A stretch of 64,000 nt of DNA, from NCBI GenBank assembly GCA_035541215.1, contig DATKNV010000017.1, forward strand, positions 26,365-90,364. The letters run 5' to 3'. The notes under the pieces were generated by a model. It saw nothing but the letters and a program-made list of their open reading frames with translations. It did not search any database and was not told the DNA's origin. Position 1 is the stretch's first letter. The number at the start of each line of letters is the position of its first letter. A program made the translations under genes and the position numbers. Shown one piece after another: positions 40,860 through 48,531 of this stretch. The stretch comes from DASZHJ01 sp035541215. GTDB lineage: Bacteria > Pseudomonadota > Alphaproteobacteria > ATCC43930 > CGMCC-115725.

Positions 40860-43199
40860 TTAGCTCCGTGCCGCCTCGATCGCGCGCCAGATGCGCTCGG
40901 GCGTCGCGGGCATGTCGAGGTGACGCACGCCGAGCGGCGTCAGCGCGCTCATGATCGCGTTCATGAGCGCGGGAGGCGCGCCGGCCGCGCCGGCCTCGCC
41001 GCAGCCCTTGATTCCCAGCGGATTGACCGGCGAGGGGGTCGAGCGCTCCACGAAGACGAAATCCGGGAGATCGCCCGCGCGCGGCACGCAGTAATCCATG
41101 AAGGAGCCGCTGAGGAGCTGGCCTGAGTCGGGATCGTGCACGACGTGCTCGAGCCAGGCCTGGCCCAGGCCTTGGGCGACGCCGCCGTGAAGCTGCCCCT
41201 CCACCAGCAGCGGATTGAGCACGCGGCCGAAGTCGTGAACCATCGTATAGCCGAGCAGCGCAAGCGAGCCGGTCTCGGGATCGATCTCGACCTCCGCGAC
41301 GTGGCAGCCATTGGGGAAGGTCGGGTTCTTGGGCCGGTAATCCGCGCTCTCGGCCAGACCCGGCGCAGTCCCCGGCGCCACGAAGCGGGGATCGAAGGCC
41401 ATGCGCGCGACTTCAGCGAGACTGACGAAGCGGTCGGTGCCCGCGACAACGAAGCGCCCGTCTACGAACTCGATGTCGGCAGCCGCGGTTTCCAGGAGAT
41501 CTGATGCGATGTGCTTCGCGCGCTCGATCACCTTGACGACCGCGCCGTCGAGGGCCGCGCCGGCGATGCCCAGCGACGCCGAGCCGCCGGTGCCGTGCCC
41601 GGTCGCGACGCGATCGGTATCGCCCTCGACCACCTCGACCTCGTCGATGCCGATCCCGAGCCGTGCGGCCACGAGTTGCGCGAAGGCAGTCTCGTGTCCC
41701 TGTCCGTTCGACATGGCCCCGACATAGGCGATGGCGCGGCCTTCACGCGTGATCTCGAGCCGCGAGGTTTCCGCCCAATTGCCGGCGACGCGCTCGACGT
41801 AATGCGCGAAGCCGATGCCGCGGATCTTTCCGCGCAATTCCGACTCACGTCGCCGCGCCGGGAAGCCCGTCCAGTCCGCGCGGGCGAGCGCAGCATCGAG
41901 CACCCGCTCGAACTCGCCGCTGTCGTAGAGAAGGCCGAGCGAGGTCTTGAAGGGAAGCTCGGCCGGCGAGATCAGGTTGCGGCGGCGCAATTCCACCGCA
42001 TCCATGCCGAGCGCGCGCGCGGCCGCCTCGATGAGGCGCTCCAGAAGATGCGTTGCCTCCGGCCTGCCGGCACCGCGGTAGACGTCGGTCGGCACCGTGT
42101 TGGTAAAGACGCCGGTGACGGTCACGTGGATCGCGGGCGTACGATAGACACCCGCGAGCGCGGTGGTGTTGCTCGTGGGCGAGAGCGGGCCCTCGGGCGC
42201 GAGATAGGCGCCGAGATTGGCGGTGGTAACGACGCGGAGCGCCAGGATACGGCCATCCTTGTCGAGCGCGAGCTCGCCGCGGGTGAGGTTGTCACGGCCC
42301 ATGTAATCCCCGAGGAAAGCCTCGCTGCGCTCGGCGATCCAGCGCACGGGCCGATTGAGGCGCCGCGAGGCCCAGAGCACCAGCACTTGCTCGGGATAGA
42401 GCGAGTTCTTGGCCCCGAAGCCGCCGCCGACGTCGCCGACGACAACGCGAATCCGCTCCGGCGGCAGGTGGAACACGTGCTCCGTGAGATCGTGCTTGAG
42501 GCCGTGCGGCATCTGCGTGCCGGTATAGAGCGTGAGCCGCCCGGTCGCCGCGTCGTAGGTGCCGAGTGCGCCGCGCGTTTCCATCGCGGCGATGGCGACG
42601 CGGTTGTTCACGACCTCGATAGCGGCGACGCGGTGCGCGCGCGCGAAGCCCGCCTCGACGCCCGGGAGATTGCCGGCATGCCAGCGGAAGGAGACGTTGC
42701 CGGTCGCCTCGTCATGGACTTGCGGCGCACCGGGCTTGGCGGCCTCCGCGGTGGCGACGGCCGCCGGTAGCGTCTCGTAGTCCACGAGGATTTGCTCGGC
42801 GGCATCGCGCGCCGCCGCCGCGGTCTCCGCGACGATCAGCGCCACCGCCTCGCCGACAAAGCGCACGCGATCGCGGGCGAGGGCCGGGAAATGCGGCCGC
42901 ACCACCGGGCAATTCTCCATGCCGGTGACGCCGAATTTCGGCGGCGTGAACTCGCAGGGGATGCCGCCCAGCCCGTCCGCCGCGAGATCCTCGCCCGTGA
43001 GGATCGCGAGCACGCCCGGGAGCGCCGCCGCGGCGGTCTTGTCGATGCCGAGGATGCGCGCATGCGCGTGGGGCGAGCGCAGGACGTAGGCGACGGCCTC
43101 ACCGGGCAGGCGGCGATCCTCGATGAAGGTGCCCCGTCCCGTGAGGAGCCGCGGGTCCTCCTTGCGCCGGACGGGCTGGCCGAAAGCGAATTCCCCCAT
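40860..43199 (-). CDS. Xanthine-dehydrogenase-family molybdopterin-binding subunit (form II CoxL-like)
   Basis: This is a 779-residue large subunit of a molybdenum hydroxylase. Key motifs are GGGFGAKNSLYPE near residue 262, the loop YRGAGRPEA (form II rather than the CSFR loop of true CO dehydrogenase), and the catalytic Glu735 in GIKGCGEAGAAG. Such enzymes hydroxylate aldehydes or N-heterocycles with water. The FAD and 2Fe-2S subunits that normally accompany it are absent from the neighbourhood. It begins directly after the stop of the DUF2783 gene, so it should belong to the leftward oxidative cluster. The substrate is unknown. Confidence 0.9.
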   Translation of the reverse strand: MGEFAFGQPVRRKEDPRLLTGRGTFIEDRRLPGEAVAYVLRSPHAHARILGIDKTAAAALPGVLAILTGEDLAADGLGGIPCEFTPPKFGVTGMENCPVVRPHFPALARDRVRFVGEAVALIVAETAAAARDAAEQILVDYETLPAAVATAEAAKPGAPQVHDEATGNVSFRWHAGNLPGVEAGFARAHRVAAIEVVNNRVAIAAMETRGALGTYDAATGRLTLYTGTQMPHGLKHDLTEHVFHLPPERIRVVVGDVGGGFGAKNSLYPEQVLVLWASRRLNRPVRWIAERSEAFLGDYMGRDNLTRGELALDKDGRILALRVVTTANLGAYLAPEGPLSPTSNTTALAGVYRTPAIHVTVTGVFTNTVPTDVYRGAGRPEATHLLERLIEAAARALGMDAVELRRRNLISPAELPFKTSLGLLYDSGEFERVLDAALARADWTGFPARRRESELRGKIRGIGFAHYVERVAGNWAETSRLEITREGRAIAYVGAMSNGQGHETAFAQLVAARLGIGIDEVEVVEGDTDRVATGHGTGGSASLGIAGAALDGAVVKVIERAKHIASDLLETAAADIEFVDGRFVVAGTDRFVSLAEVARMAFDPRFVAPGTAPGLAESADYRPKNPTFPNGCHVAEVEIDPETGSLALLGYTMVHDFGRVLNPLLVEGQLHGGVAQGLGQAWLEHVVHDPDSGQLLSGSFMDYCVPRAGDLPDFVFVERSTPSPVNPLGIKGCGEAGAAGAPPALMNAIMSALTPLGVRHLDMPATPERIWRAIEAARS

Positions 43200-43394
43200 T
43201 CAAAGCCCCTCTTTTGCGATTGCCATTGCGGTGCGCAGCGTCTCGAGATCGCCGACGTGGTTCGCGAGCAGCAGAATGAGCCGCGCATTGAGAAATCGCG
43301 ACTGCTCCTCGCTGAGGCCGCGATGGAGCTCGATCAGCTCCGAATAGAAGGCGTCGGCGTCGGCGATGTTGGGGTCGGTGCGAAGCGCGGCCAT
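43200..43394 (-). CDS. DUF2783 domain protein
   Basis: This is a 64-residue helical protein. The sequence from ALRTDPNIADADAFY through FLNARLILLLANHVGD matches the DUF2783 family, which is typically encoded beside FAD-dependent aromatic hydroxylases, as here. ATG 43394 is preferred, with GGAGG about ten bases upstream; a TTG three codons earlier is closer to that site than is usual. It lies between the hydroxylase and the molybdenum subunit with almost no gaps. Its role is not known. Confidence 0.85.
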   Translation of the reverse strand: MAALRTDPNIADADAFYSELIELHRGLSEEQSRFLNARLILLLANHVGDLETLRTAMAIAKEGL

Positions 43395-43399
43395 CGCGA

Positions 43400-45034
43400 T
43401 CAATCCTCCAGGGCAAGGGCGCGGTGGAGCGCGGCGCGGAAGGAGCGGGCATCGGGCGCCCGCCAGCGTGCCGCCACGTGCTGATCCGGGCGGATGAGAT
43501 AGAGCGTTCCCGGCCGGGCATCGTAGCGCTCGCGCGCGGCGCCCGTGGAATCGCCGAGCGCGCCGCGCCCGATCCGTCGCGTCCCGATCGGAACCGGCAA
43601 TCCCGTCTGTCCCGCGACCGCCGAGAGCGCGCCGTCGTCGTCGCCGAAATAAAGCGCGGTGAAGCCGTTCTGCAGTTCCCGGAGGAGCCAGCTCTGCCTG
43701 CCGTCGTCGCGCTGGATCGGCGCGTCAGCGCAAGGGCTGCCGGGACGCATGGCCGGCGCGAAGGCGCCGCCGTCCGCCGTATTGAGCGGCGAGGTCTCGA
43801 GGATCGCGGGCCGCGAGAGGCGCCCGCTATTGACGAGGCTCCGCGCGAAGGCAAAGCGTTCCGCCAGGCCTAGCGCGGCATCGCGAAAGGCAGCGCTTGC
43901 GGGCGTCTTCGGGGTCATGAAGTCGGTGGCGCGGGTGGAGTGCAGGATGTTCTCGTCGGCCGCGGGAATGCGCTCGGCGTCGTAACTCTCGAGCAGCCGC
44001 TCGGGGGCGGCGCCTTGCAGCACCAGCGCGAGCTTCCAGGCGAGATTGTCGGCGTCCTGCACGCCGCCGTTCCCGCCGCGCGCGCCGAAGGGCGAGACTT
44101 GATGCGCAGAATCGCCCGCGAACATTATGCGGCCGTGCCGGAACCGCTCGAGGCGCCGGCACTGAAAGGTGTAGAGACTCACCCACTCGATCTCGAAGCG
44201 CCGGTCCGGCCCGAGCATCTTCCGGAGCCGCGCCGTCACGCGCTCGGGCTGCCGCTCGATCTCGGGATCGGCGTCGGGGCCGAGCTGTAGGTCGATGCGC
44301 CAGACATTGTTCGCCTGGCGGTGCAGCAGCGCCGAGCGCCCGGCATGGAAGGTCGGATCGAACCAGAAGCGCCGCTCGGTCGGGAAGTCCGCGTGCATGC
44401 GGACGTCCGTGATGAGGAAGCGGTCCTCGAAGACCTGGCCCTTGAAGTCGAGGCCGAGCGCGCGGCGCACCGTGCTGCGCACTCCGTCGGCTGCCACGAG
44501 ATAGTCGCAGTCGAGCGCGTAGGGCCCGTCGGGCGTCTCGATCTCCACGCGGACATGGTCGGGATGAATGGCGACGCCGGTCACGCGGTTCTTCCAGCGC
44601 AGATCGAGGCCGCGGTTCGCGAGGCTCTGGGCGTGCGCGACGAAGATCTCCTCCGCGAGATTCTGCTGCAGATTGATGAAGGCGGGAAAGCGATGCCCGC
44701 CCTCCGGCAGCAGGTTGAACTCGTAGAGGAGCTTCTCGCCGTGGAAGACCTTGCCGAGATTCCAGGTGACGCCGCACGCCATCATCGGCTCCGCGCAGCC
44801 GAGCCGGTCGTAGATCTCGAGCGTGCGCTTGGCCCAGCAGATCGAGCGGCTGCCGGTGCTGACGGTGTCGTCCTCGTCGAGGAGCACAGCGGGAACGCCG
44901 CGCTCCACGAGATCCATCGCCATCGCGAGCCCCACGGGCCCGCCGCCCGCGATCACGACGGGATGACGCACGGGCCTCGTCGCCCGCTCATCCGGACTCG
45001 CGCGATAGGGGAAATGCGGCGCGGGCTCGCTCAT
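43400..45034 (-). CDS. FAD-dependent aromatic hydroxylase (MhpA/PHBH-like group A monooxygenase)
   Basis: This is a 544-residue flavoprotein. The FAD-binding GGGPVGLAMAMDL is near residues 30-42, the DG motif is YLVAADGVRSTVR near 180-192, and the GD motif is IMFAGDSAHQVSPFGARGG near 305-323. A C-terminal thioredoxin-like region follows. The set fits 3-(3-hydroxyphenyl)propionate hydroxylase-like enzymes that insert one oxygen into phenolic rings using NAD(P)H directly. The DUF2783 gene follows immediately, the Rieske ferredoxin precedes by 36 bp. The actual phenol cannot be named. Confidence 0.92.
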   Translation of the reverse strand: MSEPAPHFPYRASPDERATRPVRHPVVIAGGGPVGLAMAMDLVERGVPAVLLDEDDTVSTGSRSICWAKRTLEIYDRLGCAEPMMACGVTWNLGKVFHGEKLLYEFNLLPEGGHRFPAFINLQQNLAEEIFVAHAQSLANRGLDLRWKNRVTGVAIHPDHVRVEIETPDGPYALDCDYLVAADGVRSTVRRALGLDFKGQVFEDRFLITDVRMHADFPTERRFWFDPTFHAGRSALLHRQANNVWRIDLQLGPDADPEIERQPERVTARLRKMLGPDRRFEIEWVSLYTFQCRRLERFRHGRIMFAGDSAHQVSPFGARGGNGGVQDADNLAWKLALVLQGAAPERLLESYDAERIPAADENILHSTRATDFMTPKTPASAAFRDAALGLAERFAFARSLVNSGRLSRPAILETSPLNTADGGAFAPAMRPGSPCADAPIQRDDGRQSWLLRELQNGFTALYFGDDDGALSAVAGQTGLPVPIGTRRIGRGALGDSTGAARERYDARPGTLYLIRPDQHVAARWRAPDARSFRAALHRALALED

Positions 45035-45070
45035 GCCGTCATCTTAGCGGCATGAGGGAGCCGGTGCATC

Positions 45071-45394
45071 TCAGCCCGCGAGCTCTACCTGGATGTCGTC
45101 GCCGACGATGCGGACGGGGTAGGTCTTGATGTCGCAGGGAATGGGCGGGCCGAGGCCCTTGCCGGTCTTGACCTCGAAGCGGCCGGCGTGGAGCGGGCAT
45201 TCGATGATTTCGCCGTCGAGCCAGCCGTCCGAGAGCAGGGCGAAGGCGTGGGTGCAAACGTTCGAGGTGGCGTAGACCTCACCCCCGATGTTGTAGAGGG
45301 CGATGTGCTCCTCGCCGACGGTGACGCCGGCGATGTCGCCCTCGCGCAGCCCTGCGCGGGATGCGACGGTGACCCAGTTTCCATCCGCGGCCAT
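45071..45394 (-). CDS. Rieske 2Fe-2S ferredoxin
   Basis: This is a 107-residue Rieske protein. The cluster ligands are Cys47 and His49 in CTHAF and Cys66 and His69 in CPLHAGRF, with the standard 16-residue interval. The size and the absence of a membrane segment fit a soluble ferredoxin that carries electrons to a ring-hydroxylating oxygenase or similar terminal enzyme. The ferredoxin reductase gene is immediately upstream. ATG 45394 has only a weak ribosome site. Confidence 0.9.
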   Translation of the reverse strand: MAADGNWVTVASRAGLREGDIAGVTVGEEHIALYNIGGEVYATSNVCTHAFALLSDGWLDGEIIECPLHAGRFEVKTGKGLGPPIPCDIKTYPVRIVGDDIQVELAG

Positions 45395-45462
45395 GTCCGA
45401 TCCGATTCCGTGAATGCGAAGCGTCGGATATTTGCCGCCGTGCCCGAGTTTTGCAAGGCTCG

Positions 45463-46695
45463 TCAGCGCGCGAGGTCCTGCAGCTTGAGGGCGGGGTCGG
45501 CAAGCGCCGCGGCGTCCACGGTCTTGCCGCTCTGGATGAGCATCCGGGCAAAACGCATGTCGCGGGCGTTGTTGACGGTGTTGGCGGCGACGACGCGGCC
45601 CTCCGCGAGATAGAAGAGGGTGAAGGCCCGCGCATTGGGATCGCCGCGCCAGACGAGGCGGTCCCAGCGCTCCGGCGCTCCCGCCACTTGCAGGTTCACG
45701 TCGTATTGATCGGTCCAGAACCACGGCACTTCTGCAAAGGGCTCGTTGCCGCCGGCCATGACCTTCGCGACCGCGATCGCCTGGTTCTGCGCGTTCTGCC
45801 AAGCCTCCAGGCGGATGTGCCGCTTGAGGATCGGGTTGAAGTGCCGCGTCACGTCGCCGGCCGCGAAGACCTCGAGATCGGCGGTGCGGCCGAAAGCGTC
45901 GACGACGATGCCGTCCTCGACCGCGAGACCGGCGGCCGCCGCGAGCTCGGTGTTGGGGATGGCACCGATGCCCGCGACCGCCACATCCGCCTCGACCGTC
46001 TCTCCATCGCTGAGGCGCAGGCGCAAGGCGGAGCCGGTATCCTCGATCGCCTCGACCGAGGTGCCGGTGCGAAGCTCCACACCGTGGCTCTCGTGCAGGC
46101 GCGCGTACCAGTTGCCGATCTCCGGCGCGACGACGCGCGCGAGCGGCTGCGGCGCGAGCTCGATCACGGCGACCGCCGAGCCGCGCTGGCGCGCGACCGA
46201 GGCGACCTCGAGGCCGATGAAGCCCGCGCCGATGATGACAACGCGCGTTTCCGGTCGCAGCCGCTCGCGCAAAGCGAGGCAATCCGCGATGTCCCGGATG
46301 TAATGGATCCGCCTGCTTTCCGCGCCGGGAGAGCGAAGCCGGCGCGCGCGGGCGCCCGTCGCGAGCAGCAGACGGTCGAAGGCCTCGCTGCCGCCGCCCT
46401 CGATCAGCACGCGCCGCGCTCGAAGATCTAGCTCCCTCGCGGTACAACCGAGCCGGAGGGTAACGCCGTTCTCGCCGTACCAGGCGATCGGCCGGACATA
46501 GGTCTTCTCGATCTCGATGTTGCCGGCGAGCAGCTCCTTCGAGAGCGGCGGCCGCTCGTAGGGCGGGTAGGGCTCGGCGCCGAGCATCAGGATCGGGCCC
46601 ACGAAGCCCGCGGCGCGCAAAGCCTCGGCCGCGCGCCCGCCGCTGTGGCCCGCGCCGACGATCACGATCCGCGGCTCGGCCTCTCTCGACGTCAA
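45463..46695 (-). CDS. FAD-dependent ferredoxin reductase
   Basis: This is a 410-residue pyridine-nucleotide-disulfide-type reductase. The first nucleotide-binding motif is VIVGAGHSGGRAAEAL near residue 10, the NAD-binding one is VVIIGAGFIGLEVASVA near 149-165, and the FAD tail is VFAAGDVTRH near 272-281. It resembles the reductases of cytochrome P450 and Rieske dioxygenase systems. With the downstream Rieske ferredoxin it should form an NADH-to-ferredoxin chain; the terminal oxygenase is not next to it. A 68-bp gap separates it from the ferredoxin. Confidence 0.92.
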   Translation of the reverse strand: MTSREAEPRIVIVGAGHSGGRAAEALRAAGFVGPILMLGAEPYPPYERPPLSKELLAGNIEIEKTYVRPIAWYGENGVTLRLGCTARELDLRARRVLIEGGGSEAFDRLLLATGARARRLRSPGAESRRIHYIRDIADCLALRERLRPETRVVIIGAGFIGLEVASVARQRGSAVAVIELAPQPLARVVAPEIGNWYARLHESHGVELRTGTSVEAIEDTGSALRLRLSDGETVEADVAVAGIGAIPNTELAAAAGLAVEDGIVVDAFGRTADLEVFAAGDVTRHFNPILKRHIRLEAWQNAQNQAIAVAKVMAGGNEPFAEVPWFWTDQYDVNLQVAGAPERWDRLVWRGDPNARAFTLFYLAEGRVVAANTVNNARDMRFARMLIQSGKTVDAAALADPALKLQDLAR

Positions 46696-46765
46696 GTCTG
46701 CCTCTCATGGAGATTGGGCTTCGCGCCTAGCTCTTAGCCAGCGCGGACCCTTCCCTCAAGGGAAT

Positions 46766-47605
46766 TCACCGGATGAGTGCCGCCCGCGCGAACTGGCCGG
46801 GAGTGATACCGAAGCTGCCCTTGAAGCGCTTCGTCAGATGACTCTGGTCGGCGAACCCGACCGCGGCCGCGACCTCCGCCGCGGGCTCTCCGGCGGCGAG
46901 ACGGCGGCGCGCATCGTTGAGCCGCAACTGCACCAGATAGGCGTGCGGCGGAAGGCCGTAGTGCCGCTGGAACTGCCGGCTCAGGTGAAACCGGCTCATG
47001 CCCGCTATCGCCGCGATGTCCTCGGCCGAGATGTCCGCGGCGAAGTTTTCGCGCAGGAAATCGCGCACGCGCTCCAGCGCACGCGGGCTTGCGGCGCGCT
47101 CGCGGACGAGGGCCGGTGCGTCCGCGTGCCGCGTCGCAAGCCGGACCAGCAGCTTCGAGAGCAGCGCGTCGCAGGCCAAGCGCGGCGCGCCCTCGCTGAA
47201 TGCCGCATGGGTCCGGCGCACGAGGTCGGCGAGGACGGGATCGCGGATCAGTGGGATCCCCGTGACGGGGAGCGGGCTCGTGCGCTCCGTTGCGTCCTCG
47301 ATCATGTCGCGCACGACGCTGGGCTCGATGTAGAGCATCCGATAGGTGAAGCCCTCGGGGGTGCCGGCGCGGCCATCGTGCATCTCCGAGGGCAGCAGCA
47401 GCAGCGTCGTCCCCGCCGTGCTCGCGTAGAAGGAGCGGCGATAATTGAAGCTTTGCACGCCGGCCTCGGTGATGCCGAGCGCATAGACGTCGTGCGCATG
47501 GCGCTCGTAGCTGTGGCGGACGTAATGCGCGTGCAGGAGCTCGACGCCGCGGGTCGGCGCGACCTCGTAACGCGTCCACTCCTGATCCTCGATGCGCTTC
47601 GCCAT
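46766..47605 (-). CDS. AraC-family transcriptional regulator
   Basis: This is a 279-residue regulator. The N-terminal 150 residues form a cupin-type ligand domain (segments SYERHAHDVYALGITEAGVQ and LLLLPSEMHDG). The C-terminal double helix-turn-helix spans about 185-279, with AIAGMSRFHLSRQFQRHYG and AAAVGFADQSHLTKRFKGSFG. It is upstream of, and on the same strand as, the ferredoxin reductase cluster and divergent from the DUF2000 gene, so it may control either. The 81-bp divergent gap should hold its operator. The ligand is unknown. Confidence 0.9.
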   Translation of the reverse strand: MAKRIEDQEWTRYEVAPTRGVELLHAHYVRHSYERHAHDVYALGITEAGVQSFNYRRSFYASTAGTTLLLLPSEMHDGRAGTPEGFTYRMLYIEPSVVRDMIEDATERTSPLPVTGIPLIRDPVLADLVRRTHAAFSEGAPRLACDALLSKLLVRLATRHADAPALVRERAASPRALERVRDFLRENFAADISAEDIAAIAGMSRFHLSRQFQRHYGLPPHAYLVQLRLNDARRRLAAGEPAAEVAAAVGFADQSHLTKRFKGSFGITPGQFARAALIR

Positions 47606-47685
47606 GGAGCACGAGGATACAATCCTAGCTTGCGGCTGCAACCTATTCTCAATCGGTCAGGCATGCAGACCGGAGATACAGAGGC

Positions 47686-48096
47686 ATGAGATTCGACACC
47701 AAGATCGCCGTCGTCGTCCGCGAGGACCTGCCGGTGTGGCAGAAGCTGAACGTGACCGCCTTCCTGGTGAGCGGCGTCGCCGCGCGCCAGCCCGATACGA
47801 CCGGCGAGAACTACGCCGATGGTTCCGGGAATCTCTACCTCCCGATGTTCCGCCAGCCCGTCATGGTGTTCGCGGGCTCGGCGGAGGCGATCCGCGGCGC
47901 TTACGACCGCGCCATGGGCCTTGGCGTCAAGCTCTCAATCTACACGGAGGACCTCTTCCGGACCGGCAACGACGTCGACAACCGCGCGGCCGTGCGCGCG
48001 GTGCCGCGCGAGGGCCTACGGCTCACGGGGATCGCGTTCCACACGGACCGAAAGCTCGCCGACAAGGTGTTGAAGGGGCTTTCGCTGCACCCGTGA
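47686..48096 (+). CDS. DUF2000 domain protein
   Basis: This is a 136-residue protein. The N-terminal KIAVVVREDLPVWQKLNVTAFL and the later AMGLGVKLSIYTEDLFRTGND match the DUF2000 family, an alpha/beta fold of unknown biochemical role. It starts 81 bp from the divergent AraC regulator, a frequent arrangement for such genes. No signal peptide or membrane segment is visible. Confidence 0.88.
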   Translation: MRFDTKIAVVVREDLPVWQKLNVTAFLVSGVAARQPDTTGENYADGSGNLYLPMFRQPVMVFAGSAEAIRGAYDRAMGLGVKLSIYTEDLFRTGNDVDNRAAVRAVPREGLRLTGIAFHTDRKLADKVLKGLSLHP

Positions 48097-48250
48097 TCCC
48101 GCATGCTCGTACAACCGGCCGGCGCTTGCCCGCGGGCTTCTTCGACCCCTGGTCCGAAGGGCTATGGCGCGGCATTGCGCTGGGGCGTAGGCTTTCTCGG
48201 GTTTGCGGGCCTCGCGGGGAATCCAGCGTATGCACGGAAGCTTCGACGCC

Positions 48251-48529
48251 ATGCCGCGTTGCAGGAAAGCGCGTCTTCTTGCGCTGCTCCTGCCGCTCGG
48301 GCTCTTCGGCTGCGTGCAGCAGCCGGCGGAGCAACAGCAGCCGAGCGGGGCGGCGGCAATGTGTCAGCAGGAGGCGCAACGGCTCGGGTACAAGGTCGTC
48401 CAGGTGGGAACGCCGACGCAGGCCCCGGACGGGACCGAGGACGTGCAAATTCTGGTGCAGTGGGGCATCGACGGGGCCACACACATCCGCTGCCGCTACG
48501 ATCGCCGGTATGGGGTCACGCTAGGCTAG
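48251..48529 (+). CDS. Small hypothetical lipoprotein
   Basis: This 92-residue frame starts with Arg/Lys residues and a hydrophobic core ending in LGLFGC, a lipobox. It then has a Gln/Pro-rich stretch and a compact C-terminal part with two cysteines (AAMCQQEAQRLGYK and HIRCRYDRRYG). I do not recognise a family. ATG 48251 is one of three possible in-frame starts (48203, 48230). It converges on the ligase gene with only two bases between stops. Confidence 0.6.
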   Translation: MPRCRKARLLALLLPLGLFGCVQQPAEQQQPSGAAAMCQQEAQRLGYKVVQVGTPTQAPDGTEDVQILVQWGIDGATHIRCRYDRRYGVTLG

Positions 48530-48531
48530 AT

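Noticed and set aside
45071..46708. One long frame that would fuse a large N-terminal part to the Rieske ferredoxin
   Set aside because: The N-terminal part is out of frame with the well-supported ferredoxin reductase and is arginine-rich; only the last 107 residues are a real gene.
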